Shown here in pieces: positions 1 to 8,689 of a stretch of DNA of 64,000 nucleotides (position 1 is the stretch's first letter; every line of letters starts with the position of its first letter). Source of the stretch: Sulfuriferula sp047300855 (GTDB lineage: Bacteria > Pseudomonadota > Gammaproteobacteria > Burkholderiales > Sulfuriferulaceae); the NCBI RefSeq assembly GCF_047300855.1, contig NZ_CP170197.1:682001-746000 (forward strand), read 5' to 3'. Position numbers and translations under genes: made by a program. The notes under the pieces are model-generated. The model worked only from the letters and a program-made list of their open reading frames with translations. It was not told the DNA's origin and searched no databases.

Positions 1-2
1 CC

Positions 3-347
3 TTCATCATCATCCCGTTGCTGGCGCCGGTTGCGCACAAGCTGGGGATTGATCTGGTATGGTTCGGTGTGCTGATAGGCATTAATATGCAGACTTCGTT
101 CATGCATCCGCCGTTTGGTTTTGCGCTGTTTTATCTGCGCAGCGTTGCCCCCAAATCGATTCGAACCAGCGCCATTTATCGGGGGGCGATCCCATTTGTG
201 ATAATCCAGTTGCTGATGGTGGGACTGCTCATTGCCTTCCCCGGTCTGACTGGCGTCAGGCACGATGCCCTTGCCCCCGGCGTGATCGATGTGCCGCTGG
301 AGCAGGATGGCTATGGTGATTATTTCCTGCCGCGTGAATGGCGCTGA
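3..347 (+). CDS. TRAP transporter large permease (DctM-type), C-terminal end only
   Basis: The reading frame is open from the left edge and ends with TGA at 347, so only about 114 C-terminal residues are visible. They contain two hydrophobic stretches and the motif MQTSFMHPPFGFALFYLRSV, which is characteristic of the last membrane segments of the large TRAP subunit. This is the sodium-driven permease that works with a small membrane subunit and a periplasmic binding protein to import organic acids. The next gene, ycaO, follows after about 80 bp. No TRAP binding-protein gene is adjacent on this side, but an orphan one lies at 49336-50424. The family call is firm; the substrate is unknown. Confidence 0.85.
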   Translation, partial: FIIIPLLAPVAHKLGIDLVWFGVLIGINMQTSFMHPPFGFALFYLRSVAPKSIRTSAIYRGAIPFVIIQLLMVGLLIAFPGLTGVRHDALAPGVIDVPLEQDGYGDYFLPREWR

Positions 348-427
348 CAAAATGCAAAAGGCAAAACCTGGGTAGCTCCTGCTTGGGTAAATTGAATTGC
401 CGTTTTAGATCGTTAATGGAAACCATT

Positions 428-2143
428 ATGCAAACAGAAAGTTTCATTCCCGGCAAAGACGCTTCACTGGAAGCGTCTATCCAGTCCATGCAGGCCAAAC
501 TGGAGGCGTTGGGCTTCCATATCGAGGAGCGCTCCTGGCTCAATCCCATCGCCAACGTCTGGTCGGTACACATCCGCGACCGCGATTGTCCGATCCTGTT
601 CACCAACGGCAAGGGCGCATCGCAAAAGGCCGCGCTGGCGAGTGCGCTGGGCGAATATTTCGAACGTCTCGGCTGCCATTATTTCTGGACCCATTACTAC
701 CTGGGCGAAACCATTGCTCAGCGCGAATATGTACATTACCCGCAGGAAAAATGGTTTCCATTAAGCGAGGACGAGCGCTGGCCGGAAGGCTTGCTGGATG
801 CCGAGTTGCAGGCATTCTATAACCCTGATGAAACAGTGAAGGCGCATGTGCTGGTGGAACACAATTCCGGCAATGCCGGACGCGGCATTTGCGCGTTGCC
901 CTACCAGCGTCAACGCGATGGCGCCACATTGTGGTTCCCGGTCAATATTATCGGCAACCTGTATGTCAGCAATGGCATGTCGGCGGGCAATTCCCCCGCC
1001 GAGGCGCGCGTGCAGGCGTTGTCCGAAATCTTCGAGCGCCACGTCAAGTTCCGCATTATTGCCGAAGGCCTGTGCCTGCCCGATGTGCCGGAGGCCGTCA
1101 TCGCGCGCTATCCTAAAATCGAGGCCGGCATCCGCGACTTGCGCGCCGCCGGGTTCGGCATCCTGGTCAAGGACGCCTCGCTGGGCGGGAAATACCCGGT
1201 GATGAACGTCACCCTGCTCAACCCGCGCGACCAGGGCTGCTTCGCCAGTTTCGGGGCGCATCCGCGCTTTGAGGTTGCACTGGAACGAGCGCTCACCGAG
1301 CTGCTGCAAGGCCGCGCGCTGGATGCGCTGGGCGACTTTCCAGAACCGGGTTTCGACCTGGAAGAAATCGCCGATCCGCAAAACCTGGAAATTCACTTTG
1401 TCGATTCCAGCGGCATCATCAGCTGGGAATTTCTGCGTGCCACGCCCGATTACGAGTTTGCCGACTGGAACTTCAGCGGCACCACCGAGCAGGAATACGC
1501 CTGGCTGTGCGAGCTCATCCATACCGAGGAACGCGACATCTATATCGCGGATTTCCCCGATCTGGGCGTGTATGCCTGCCGCATCATTGTCCCGGGCATG
1601 TCCGAAATCTATCCCACCGACGATCTGGAATGGAACAACAACAGTGTCGGCAACCAGCTGCGCCACGCCATCCTGCATCTGACGCAACTGGATGACGAGG
1701 AATGCAGCGAACTGCTGGACCAGCTCGACGAACTCGCCCTCGACGATCAGCGCCCCGTCGCTGCGCTGATCGGCCTTGTTGCCGATGCCGGTACGCTGTG
1801 GAAAGATTTGCGCGTGGGCGAGCTGAAAACGCTGCTGGCACTGGCCATTGGCGATAACGAAGCGATCCGCGCAGGCTGCCACTGGGTGCGCCACTTCGAA
1901 CAGCTCGATCCCGCTCGGCGTCTGGTTTATCGTTGCATCGAAGCCCTGCTATTGATGGAAGATGCCGAACACTACAGCGACAGCCTGCAAACGCTTTACG
2001 GCGCGGATACCCTGAAACAAGCCCAGGCCATGTTGCGCGGTGAACAGCGCTTTTTTGGCCTGCAGGCGCCGGGCATGGAGTTGTCAGGGTGCGATATGCA
2101 TCAGCGGCTGCTGACTGCGTACAGCAAATTGAACCAGGTTTGA
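428..2143 (+). CDS. ycaO: YcaO-domain protein, ribosomal S12 methylthiotransferase accessory factor type
   Basis: The product is 571 residues, close to the 586 of E. coli YcaO. The N-terminal half carries the YcaO ATP-binding fold, with the family signatures GKGASQKAALASALGEYFER and SAGNSPAEARVQALSEIFER supplying the acidic and Gln residues that bind ATP and Mg. The extra C-terminal region places it with the E. coli-type protein that assists RimO in beta-methylthiolation of ribosomal protein S12, rather than with YcaO cyclodehydratases of peptide toxin clusters; no precursor peptide or partner gene is nearby. An in-frame ATG at 416 is an alternative start. The ATG at 428 is preferred because TGGA lies 7 nt upstream. 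Confidence 0.85.
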   Translation: MQTESFIPGKDASLEASIQSMQAKLEALGFHIEERSWLNPIANVWSVHIRDRDCPILFTNGKGASQKAALASALGEYFERLGCHYFWTHYYLGETIAQREYVHYPQEKWFPLSEDERWPEGLLDAELQAFYNPDETVKAHVLVEHNSGNAGRGICALPYQRQRDGATLWFPVNIIGNLYVSNGMSAGNSPAEARVQALSEIFERHVKFRIIAEGLCLPDVPEAVIARYPKIEAGIRDLRAAGFGILVKDASLGGKYPVMNVTLLNPRDQGCFASFGAHPRFEVALERALTELLQGRALDALGDFPEPGFDLEEIADPQNLEIHFVDSSGIISWEFLRATPDYEFADWNFSGTTEQEYAWLCELIHTEERDIYIADFPDLGVYACRIIVPGMSEIYPTDDLEWNNNSVGNQLRHAILHLTQLDDEECSELLDQLDELALDDQRPVAALIGLVADAGTLWKDLRVGELKTLLALAIGDNEAIRAGCHWVRHFEQLDPARRLVYRCIEALLLMEDAEHYSDSLQTLYGADTLKQAQAMLRGEQRFFGLQAPGMELSGCDMHQRLLTAYSKLNQV

Positions 2144-2175
2144 TTACCTCTCGGCGGGGGCCGCAGTACTGACCT

Positions 2176-3117
2176 TTACATCAGGCAATAATTCACCGGT
2201 GCCAGTGCGGGCAGTTTGACTGCGTCGCCGATGGATTCGCGCAGGTTGACCTCGATCGTTCGGCATAGGGCGTCAAGCGGTAAATCGTTTTCGCTCAGGC
2301 CAAAGGGTTCCTCTATCTCGTCACCCAGTGCATCGAGGCCGAAAAAGGTATAGGCGACGATCGCCGCTACGAATGGCGTCATGAACCCGATGGAGTCGAC
2401 CAGGCCAAAAGGAAGGAGGAAACAATAAAGATAGGCGGTGCGATGCAAGAGCAGGGTGTAGGAAAACGGGATTGGCGTATTTTTAATGCGCTCGCAACCG
2501 GCATTCACTACCACCATGGAGGATAGGGTAGCGTCGATGGAAGCAGCCAGACACGCGTCGATTCGACCTTCCCTGACGCATTGACCCAGGTCTGCGCCCA
2601 TCCGGAACATCAGGAAATTCGGACCATTCGCAGACTGCCCCAACTGTCTGCGCTCTTCCTCCTGAAGCAGGCCGGTCAAATCGCGCGCTTCCCTGGCGTT
2701 GCGCAGCCGATCCCGGAGCGAATGCGCATAAGCGATAGCCCGATAAATCATCCTTACGCGTATATCGGTTAATCCCAGGCTGGCACTAGCGGGCGCTGGT
2801 TGCTGGATCAGATTCTGGCATTGCCTGGATAAATTCTGGGTGTCCGATACCAGTTGGCCCCATAGCTTCCTGCCTTCCCAATATCTGTCATAAGCGGCGT
2901 TATTGCGAAAGCCCAGAAAGATTGCCAGGGGCAGACCGATCAAGGTAAACGGAATTGCGGTCACGATGATCTTGTAGTTGAACAGCGAGCCATGTGCGAT
3001 CGCCACCACAATGGCAACCGCTGTATTCACCAGCAAGACTTTCCATATCCTCGATAAAATCGATCCTTTCAGAACGAAAAACAGACGCAGCCCGGATGGG
3101 CGATCACGCACAATCAT
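2176..3117 (-). CDS. Bestrophin-like membrane protein (UPF0187/YneE family)
   Basis: The product is 313 residues. The N-terminal region has two hydrophobic segments followed by the family motif FRNNAAYDRYWEGRKLWGQL, typical of the bacterial bestrophin/RFP-TM family. Two further hydrophobic segments lie around residues 215-255, and PFGLSENDLPLD is the conserved C-terminal motif. Bacterial bestrophin homologues form pentameric ion channels in the inner membrane, and physiological roles in bacteria are poorly known. The ATG at 3117 is supported by GAGGAAAG upstream. The gene converges on ycaO with only 32 bp between stops, and no strong terminator is seen there. Confidence 0.85.
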   Translation of the reverse strand: MIVRDRPSGLRLFFVLKGSILSRIWKVLLVNTAVAIVVAIAHGSLFNYKIIVTAIPFTLIGLPLAIFLGFRNNAAYDRYWEGRKLWGQLVSDTQNLSRQCQNLIQQPAPASASLGLTDIRVRMIYRAIAYAHSLRDRLRNAREARDLTGLLQEEERRQLGQSANGPNFLMFRMGADLGQCVREGRIDACLAASIDATLSSMVVVNAGCERIKNTPIPFSYTLLLHRTAYLYCFLLPFGLVDSIGFMTPFVAAIVAYTFFGLDALGDEIEEPFGLSENDLPLDALCRTIEVNLRESIGDAVKLPALAPVNYCLM

Positions 3118-3316
3118 AATTGCTTTCCTCTATGAATACCTCGGAGTCTGGTCCTGTCCGCATCTGCAGATGCTTTCGTCCGGGGTTCAATCAGACGCAT
3201 GGTTGCAGACTGCGGGAGGGCAGATTCCATTGGAGGCAGACGCTTTAAATAACAAATGGGCCGGTTACGTCAGCTCTCGGAGCGCCGCTACTACTCGTGA
3301 AAAATCCGGCAGCATT

Positions 3317-4192
3317 TCATGCCTGTGGGTCACTCGGAGGCGATTCGGCTTGCGTCATATACGGCGGGCCGATTTGTTCCAGCCGATAACCCGCAGGATA
3401 ACTGGGGTGCGTCATCTGCGTGCGCAGCCGTGGTTGACGCCGCGCCGGCATGAAACGCAGCGCCAGCGCGCGCAACCTGAGCGCACCGACAACAGTCGCA
3501 CGCAGCCCAGGCAGCGGCTTAGGAAAATCGAAGGCGTGGCGCACCGGCTCATCCAGCAACGCATAAATGACGTGTCTTACAGCGGGCCGTAACAGTGCGG
3601 GAAACCAGCTGGCGAACAGTTCGCGCGTGGCGGAACCGATGCGGCGGTTGCTCTCCGCAAACATGAAATGCGTGCGTTCATATTCCACGTTGTAGCGTTC
3701 GAATGCCGCACAGCTTTCCGGTATCTCCCGTATCCCCATACGCGTACCCACTTCGCGCCAGAAATAAAACAACGCAAGACGCTCCTGTTCACACATCGTG
3801 CGCCAGCCGAAACGCGCGTTCCAGCGTATCGGCTCGAACACGAAGGTGGACAATACGTATAGGAAATCCTCGTTGGCAATCCTGAAATGGCTGTGAATCC
3901 GGTTCATGCGCGCCAGCGCCGCACTTCCGCGTGCGCTGTCATAGCCCCATTCCATCATTTCACTGATGATGAGATCGGTGTCGTCGTAGCGCTTCTGCGG
4001 GCAGCGTCCGAATTCGCCACTACGATCCAGCAAAGCGGAAATGCCCGGTACGCAATAAGTGCGGAACAAAGCGAATTCCAGCGCGCGGGTCGTGTCGAAA
4101 GGAAACTCGAAACACACGTCCAGATAGACAATACGCTGATGATCGCGCACCGGGTCGAGGCCGCGTATCTGGTCGCGTAAGCGTTGTTTCAC
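3317..4192 (-). CDS. Oxygenase MpaB family protein (DUF2236)
   Basis: The product is 291 residues. The central motif RMNRIHSHFRIANEDFLYVL, followed by a stretch ending in FVFEP, is the signature of the DUF2236/MpaB family. This family includes heme-dependent rubber oxygenase (Lcp) and fungal MpaB, and the conserved His/Arg residues are in place here. There is no signal peptide or obvious membrane segment. The substrate cannot be told from sequence. The GTG at 4192 is the first usable start, with a poor ribosome binding site. The gene stands alone, with about 200 bp of non-coding sequence on each side, and I see no operon partner. Confidence 0.75.
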   Translation of the reverse strand: MKQRLRDQIRGLDPVRDHQRIVYLDVCFEFPFDTTRALEFALFRTYCVPGISALLDRSGEFGRCPQKRYDDTDLIISEMMEWGYDSARGSAALARMNRIHSHFRIANEDFLYVLSTFVFEPIRWNARFGWRTMCEQERLALFYFWREVGTRMGIREIPESCAAFERYNVEYERTHFMFAESNRRIGSATRELFASWFPALLRPAVRHVIYALLDEPVRHAFDFPKPLPGLRATVVGALRLRALALRFMPARRQPRLRTQMTHPSYPAGYRLEQIGPPYMTQAESPPSDPQA

Positions 4193-4399
4193 GTCAGCAA
4201 TTCAGTCCGGCAAACATCGTAGCCTGCTACAAACCCGATAGCACCGGAACAGCTGAATCTTGCGTACAAAATCAATCCTGGATACATCTATGCCCTCGCC
4301 TGGAAAGTGATCGAGTCAAAACTTTTGCCATCCGTTCTTTACCGTTCGGATTTTCTCAACACAATGGATATCCCCGCTCTGGTCCGGACGCCCGAGTAT

Positions 4400-4705
4400 C
4401 TACCCGCCTGTGTAAGAACCATCGGGCTGCATTACACATCGGGTGCCCCCAACGAATGTTCCATCCGGACACATAGTCGATTTACTACCGCCTACGTAGG
4501 ATCCATCGGGTGCCATGGTTATCTTGCCACCGCCGACGTAAGAGCCATCGGGTGCCATAGTGACTTTGTTTCCACCCACGTAAGAACCATCAGGAGTCAT
4601 CGTGCAATCATTCCCCGAAACATGCGTCCCATCCGGGCACATTCCGGCAATCGCTGGTTGAGTGGCGAGCAAAGCTAACGATACTAATAAGGCATTCATT
4701 TTCAT
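4400..4705 (-). CDS. Small exported protein with tandem PDGSYVGG repeats
   Basis: The product is about 101 residues. A typical signal peptide (MKMNALLVSLALLATQPAIA, cleavage after ALA/AIAG) is followed by six imperfect repeats of about 14 residues with the pattern M-x-PDGSYVGG-x-x-x-T. The first and fifth units carry MCPDG and paired cysteines. The ATG at 4705 has GGGG 7 nt upstream, so it is preferred over the earlier in-frame GTG-type starts up to 4753. Repeat-rich Gly/Asp/Ser proteins of this kind are probably surface or periplasmic structural proteins, but I do not recognise a characterised family member. Confidence 0.7.
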   Translation of the reverse strand: MKMNALLVSLALLATQPAIAGMCPDGTHVSGNDCTMTPDGSYVGGNKVTMAPDGSYVGGGKITMAPDGSYVGGSKSTMCPDGTFVGGTRCVMQPDGSYTGG

Positions 4706-4922
4706 ATTAGTCCCCATCAATAAATTGTTACGACAACCCAAAATCCTACGCATGAAAACGCCGGTCGTTACTCAGGATTCACCCAAATTGCTCGAGCGTA
4801 TTCGCGCCAGGATACGGGTTTTTCACGACGGGATATCCAGGGAGCGGGCATGGAGCGATAGGACACATTGTGCATTTTGCCAGCAAGCAATATAGATGAA
4901 TAGCAAGGCCTATAGGCCTTAC

Positions 4923-5975
4923 TCAGGATGGTGTCGATGTTGCCTGAGCCGCCACGGCTTGTTTCGCGGCACCATTTCCCAGATGTTGCCACAGCGCCTT
5001 GCCTGCGAACAGGGCAAAGACCGGTGCGCCCGCGATCAGGTACCAGTAGTAGGTGGTGAAACGCCACATCAGCAGGACTGCGCCCAGGGTGGCGTGATCG
5101 AGCACCGGCGCAAGCAGCGCGGTGAAGCTCAGCTCTACCCCGCCGCTGCCGCCGGGCAGCATAGTGAACTGGCCGGCAGTCAGCGCCAGCATCTGGATGA
5201 GGAAGCTGTAGGCCCAGGAGATATGGCGGCCCATGCCGGCGATCAGCACATACAGAATGCTATAGCGCATCAGCCAGTGGCCGACGCACAGCAGGTAGAT
5301 GGCGAACAGGCGTCCGCGCGACATTCCCAGGGTGAGGCGCAAGCCATGGCGGAAGCGTAATAAGGTGCGCAACACGCGTCTTCTCCTGGCAGGAGATACG
5401 TGCCATTTTCGCAAACCTTGGCTTGCCCACATCAAGGTGGAGCGGTAGTGTCTTGCCGCCAGCCATGCCAATACCATGGCGCCCAACAGTAATGCGGCCA
5501 GCAGGGCGAGCTGCCAGCCCACCTGTAACTGTTGCGGGTGGATGAACAGGGTGAGCGCGATGACTAACACCGCGGTGGTAAAGAACAGGATGTCCATCAG
5601 GATATCCAGCGCATACAGGGCTGCGGCGCTGGTGCCGGATACACCATGGCGGCGCAGCAGGAAGATGTAGGTGAGGGGGCCGCCGCTGCCCGCCGGGGTG
5701 GCGCAAATGGCGAATTCGGTGGCCATGACGGTGGCGAGTGCACGTTTTTGAGTCATAGGTTGGCCGATGCCGGAGAGCATCAGGCGCAAACGCCCGGCAT
5801 TGAAATTCCAGCCGACAAAAATCATCGCCAGCACCACGCCGAGCAGAGATAACGGAAAGCTGCTCAGGCGCTGAAACAGGCCGCTGCCTCCGTACAGCAG
5901 CGGGATACTCAGGCCCAGAATCAAACCAAACCCGATAAGCCAGAGGGACCGCCTCATACGCAGCGATTCACCCAT
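4923..5975 (-). CDS. Flippase-like integral membrane protein (lysylphosphatidylglycerol synthase TM / UPF0104 family)
   Basis: The product is 350 residues with about eight hydrophobic segments. It includes the motifs TPAGSGGPLTYIFLLRRHGV and LPGGSGGVELSF, which are diagnostic of the UPF0104/YbhN family related to the membrane domain of MprF. Such proteins are often encoded next to glycosyltransferases and lipid-linked sugar genes, as here. Two starts are possible. ATG 5975 has AAGG close upstream. ATG 5957 would give the usual ATGA overlap with the stop of the upstream deacetylase gene at 5954. The gene is the last in a three-gene minus-strand operon with the GT4 and deacetylase genes. Confidence 0.8.
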   Translation of the reverse strand: MGESLRMRRSLWLIGFGLILGLSIPLLYGGSGLFQRLSSFPLSLLGVVLAMIFVGWNFNAGRLRLMLSGIGQPMTQKRALATVMATEFAICATPAGSGGPLTYIFLLRRHGVSGTSAAALYALDILMDILFFTTAVLVIALTLFIHPQQLQVGWQLALLAALLLGAMVLAWLAARHYRSTLMWASQGLRKWHVSPARRRRVLRTLLRFRHGLRLTLGMSRGRLFAIYLLCVGHWLMRYSILYVLIAGMGRHISWAYSFLIQMLALTAGQFTMLPGGSGGVELSFTALLAPVLDHATLGAVLLMWRFTTYYWYLIAGAPVFALFAGKALWQHLGNGAAKQAVAAQATSTPS

Positions 5976-6706
5976 TGCGCCTTGGTTAGCGCAGTGCGTG
6001 TGGGCAACAGTGCCTCCAGTGTTTCCAGCCAGAACTGCACGGCTTCGCGGTAACGCATATCGATGGGATGCAACCCGAGCCTTAACAGCGGGGTGGATAG
6101 GCTCTGCCTCAGACGGAACTGGTTCCAGTGACGCGAAGCCCTGCGCCGCCAGGCGCTACGCGAACTCCACACCAGCGTAGGCGTGTCCAGACGCTGCCAG
6201 TCCGGCAGACGGATGAGCCCGGCCAAATTGCTGGTATAGCGCAACGGCAAGCCGCGCAGGGCGGCTTGCGTTCCCTGGCTCATCAGCCACGCAGGCGCGA
6301 CGAAACCGGCCACCGGCCAGCGATAGCGCTGAAACAGTTCCAGCCCCTGTTCCAGACGTTGCCGGGCATGCCTCTCATCCAGGCTGTAGAACTCGCCTTC
6401 ATGAGTATAGATACGGCGCATGAACCAATTCACCGGGTTGGGCTGCAACGGGCTGTCGTCATGATGGTAGTAACCATGCAGCACGACTTCATCGCCACGG
6501 TCAATGCGCTGCTCGATGGCGTTCCTGAAATCCGGGAAACGGTCGAGGTGGAACTGGTGGTGGAAGTCGGGCACCACCAGCAAGGTCAAAGGGACACGTC
6601 CCAAGGCATCCACTGCGTGGATGAAGTCCTGATAAACAGGCCAGCTTTCCGGCGTCACGTCATGCAGGACGACGGTCATGGCAAGGCTGGCAGCTTGATC
6701 AGGCAC
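5954..6706 (-). CDS. Polysaccharide deacetylase family protein (DUF2334)
   Basis: The product is 250 residues. The NodB-like fold is seen from LHDVTPESW near the N-terminus (metal-binding Asp), the DEVVLHGYYHH motif (metal-binding His) near residue 90, and FVAPAWLMS in the middle, all typical of DUF2334 deacetylases. It probably removes acetyl groups from an envelope glycan or glycolipid. The GTG start at 6706 overlaps the stop of the upstream glycosyltransferase by 8 bp, and the downstream flippase-like gene overlaps it in turn, so the three are translationally coupled. The substrate is unknown. Confidence 0.8.
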   Translation of the reverse strand: MPDQAASLAMTVVLHDVTPESWPVYQDFIHAVDALGRVPLTLLVVPDFHHQFHLDRFPDFRNAIEQRIDRGDEVVLHGYYHHDDSPLQPNPVNWFMRRIYTHEGEFYSLDERHARQRLEQGLELFQRYRWPVAGFVAPAWLMSQGTQAALRGLPLRYTSNLAGLIRLPDWQRLDTPTLVWSSRSAWRRRASRHWNQFRLRQSLSTPLLRLGLHPIDMRYREAVQFWLETLEALLPTRTALTKAQWVNRCV

Positions 6707-7814
6707 GACGGCTTTCCTCTACCTTTCGCTCTGTATAACCGATTAATTTACGATACTGCCTCAGCATCTGAACCAGTATCCGGTCCCAGTCATAAAACTG
6801 TTCGATACGTTTCCGCGCCAGGCGTCCCATGCCATGATAGCCGTTGGCAAACAGGCTGCGTGCAGCTTCCGCCAGTGCTGGCGCGCTTACCGTTTCGGCC
6901 AGCAGGCCGCAACCGGGCACGACCAGTTCGGCAACTGCGCCCTTGCGGGTGGCGATGACGGGAATCCCGCTCGCCATTGCCTCAAGCACTACCAGGCCGA
7001 AAGTTTCATTATCGCCGGCATGAATCAGTGCATCGCTGCTGGCGAGATAGCGGGCGATCCGATCGGCCGGGACATATTCATGAATCACACTGACATTCTC
7101 CGGCACCGCGCGCGGCATGCCCGGCCCAACCAATAACAAATGATAATTTTTGCCCAGCAGTTTCATGGTCTGGAGCAGCAGGGGAATGTTTTTTTCGCGC
7201 GCGGCGCGTCCGACAAAGATAAGCAGGTAAACATCATCGGAAATGCCCAGCGTCTGCTTGAAAGGCAAGTACTGATGGCGAGGATGAAATTGCGTGGTGT
7301 CCACGCCCAGAGGCTGCAGCCTTACTTTTTCCACGCCCAGCCGGAGCAGTTTCTCGGCCATGACCTGGCTGGGTGCCAGAACGAGGTCAAACCGGCTGTA
7401 AAGCCTGGATATATAGTTATCCAGTACCGGATCAGTCCAGTGCCCGACGCGCGAGTTCACCAGGCGCGGCAAGTCAGAGTGATAGAAGCCGACCACCGGT
7501 ACCTCCAGACGTTGTCCGGCTTCCAGGCAAGCCCATGCCGTGACGTACGGATCGCCTGCTTCGATGAGGTCAGGGCGAAGCCGGGTCAGGGTGTCCACCC
7601 AGTTTTTTGTCCGTAACGGAAACCGGTAGCCATGACCAAACGGGATCCGCGGCGCTGCGACGTTATGGATGTATCCATTGTGAGAGCGTTGCGGCCCCGG
7701 CACTACCAGGCTGTGTTGGACGTACCCTGCCAACCCGCGATGCTTGGCTTCGAGATAGGTCCGTACGCCGCCACTGGCTGGCGTGTAAAACATGGTGACG
7801 TCGGCGATATGCAT
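6699..7814 (-). CDS. Glycosyltransferase family 4 protein
   Basis: The product is 371 residues with a GT-B fold. The N-terminal acceptor domain starts MHIADVTMFYTPASGGVRTY. The C-terminal half carries LLIFVGRAAREKNIPLLL, the ETFGLVVLEAMASGIPVIA motif (nucleotide-sugar binding) and the EX7E acidic pair of the GT4 family. It likely transfers a hexose or related sugar to a lipid or glycan. It is the first gene of an envelope cluster with a DUF2334 deacetylase and a flippase-like protein, which suggests synthesis of a modified glycolipid. The start is the ATG at 7814. About 280 bp upstream is non-coding and probably holds the promoter. Confidence 0.85.
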   Translation of the reverse strand: MHIADVTMFYTPASGGVRTYLEAKHRGLAGYVQHSLVVPGPQRSHNGYIHNVAAPRIPFGHGYRFPLRTKNWVDTLTRLRPDLIEAGDPYVTAWACLEAGQRLEVPVVGFYHSDLPRLVNSRVGHWTDPVLDNYISRLYSRFDLVLAPSQVMAEKLLRLGVEKVRLQPLGVDTTQFHPRHQYLPFKQTLGISDDVYLLIFVGRAAREKNIPLLLQTMKLLGKNYHLLLVGPGMPRAVPENVSVIHEYVPADRIARYLASSDALIHAGDNETFGLVVLEAMASGIPVIATRKGAVAELVVPGCGLLAETVSAPALAEAARSLFANGYHGMGRLARKRIEQFYDWDRILVQMLRQYRKLIGYTERKVEESRRA

Positions 7815-8098
7815 GCGTTGAGCGTACCCTGGTGACTTTACAGTTTATCCATGAGCCGTCGCCATGACAGGTGATTTCCTCCAAACCCGGCTCCAGGATG
7901 GCTTTGGAACACGATCGCGTCTTGAAGGGGCAAGAAACAGATGGATAAACCGATGCACACTCATCAAAACGACGATTTATTGTTAGGACACCATTTTCCC
8001 GGATTTGGTTACAGGCGTATGTCTGTTTGCGCACATTATGATAAAAAAATTCACATGTCCGCCCGGTTACGAAGGCTGTGGAGGCCGGATTCCGGCTG

Positions 8099-8545
8099 CT
8101 ATTCGATGTTGCCCAGGATTTTTCGGATGACATCCCATCCAAACCCCCGGCTCTGCAGGAAGCGTACCTGCTTGGCTTTTTCCTGCGCGCTGGCGGGGAC
8201 TTGCCCGAATTTTCGCTCCCAGACGGCGCGGGCGCGTTCCAGTTCGGTGTCGTGCAGGCTGACCAGGGCGGCATTGATGAGGTCTTCGTCTACGCCTTTT
8301 TCGCGTAATTCGAAGGCAAGTTTGCGGCTGCCGTAGCGGCTTTGTCTGGCATTGACCACCTGTTCCGCGAAACGTGCGTCGGACAGCCAGCCGCGCGTTT
8401 GCAGATCGTCGAGCAGGGTAGTGAGGTCATCCGGGTTGTCGGTGTGCGGAGCGAGCTTGCGCATCAGTTCCATGCGCGAATGTTCGCGCCGGGAGAGCGC
8501 ATCGAGTGCGCGGGCGCGCAGGGATTTTTCCGGAGGCTTGGGCAT
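8099..8545 (-). CDS. recX: RecX, regulator of RecA
   Basis: The product is 148 residues, with the three-helix repeats typical of RecX (ALDALSRREHSRMELMRKLA; LQTRGWLSDARFAEQVVNAR; LQSRGFGWDVIRKIL). RecX binds RecA filaments and limits strand exchange. The ATG at 8545 begins MPKPPEKSLRARALD, as expected for the family; in-frame codons further upstream read into repeat DNA and are rejected. It lies downstream of recA on the same strand. The 144 bp recA-recX spacer is filled by a GGCAAAA inverted repeat that could uncouple the two genes. Confidence 0.92.
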   Translation of the reverse strand: MPKPPEKSLRARALDALSRREHSRMELMRKLAPHTDNPDDLTTLLDDLQTRGWLSDARFAEQVVNARQSRYGSRKLAFELREKGVDEDLINAALVSLHDTELERARAVWERKFGQVPASAQEKAKQVRFLQSRGFGWDVIRKILGNIE

Positions 8546-8567
8546 TGTTACCAAGCAAGAAACAATG

Positions 8568-8653
8568 AAGGCAAAAGGCAAAAATGGAAAGTCAAAAGGC
8601 AAAATTTAAGACCATTGCCGGGCTATATTTTTTGCCTCTCGCCTTTATTTTCC
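8568..8653. repeat. GGCAAAA inverted-repeat element between recA and recX
   Basis: The left side reads AAGGCAAAAGGCAAAAATGG and then a second AAAAGGCAAAATTTAAG block. The right side has the complementary TTTTTTGCC and CGCCTTTATTTT. The spacer CCGGGCT is shared with the element at 23360-23517, where AAAAGGCAAAATTTAAGA also precedes it. It lies between the recA stop and recX start and may act as a transcription attenuator or terminator; that role is inferred. Confidence 0.7.
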
Positions 8654-8689
8654 CTGGTGGGTAAAGCTTTTCCAGGTTCGTACTGTTAA

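Noticed and set aside
348..427. GCAAAAGGCAAAACC before ycaO as a repeat element
   Set aside because: A single partial unit without an inverted partner, so it is not listed as a feature.
761..1894. 377-codon frame antisense to ycaO
   Set aside because: An antisense shadow of a clear ycaO gene, typical of GC-rich third-position bias.
7815..8098. Possible small gene or ncRNA between the GT4 gene and recX
   Set aside because: Only an isolated 10-bp inverted pair (GTTTATCCAT at 7843-7852 and its complement at 7941-7950) is visible. There is no ribosome site, terminator or family similarity.
8568..8653. CRISPR-like array from repeated GGCAAAA units
   Set aside because: Units are 7 bp, contiguous or inverted, without spacers of constant length, and no cas genes occur in the window.
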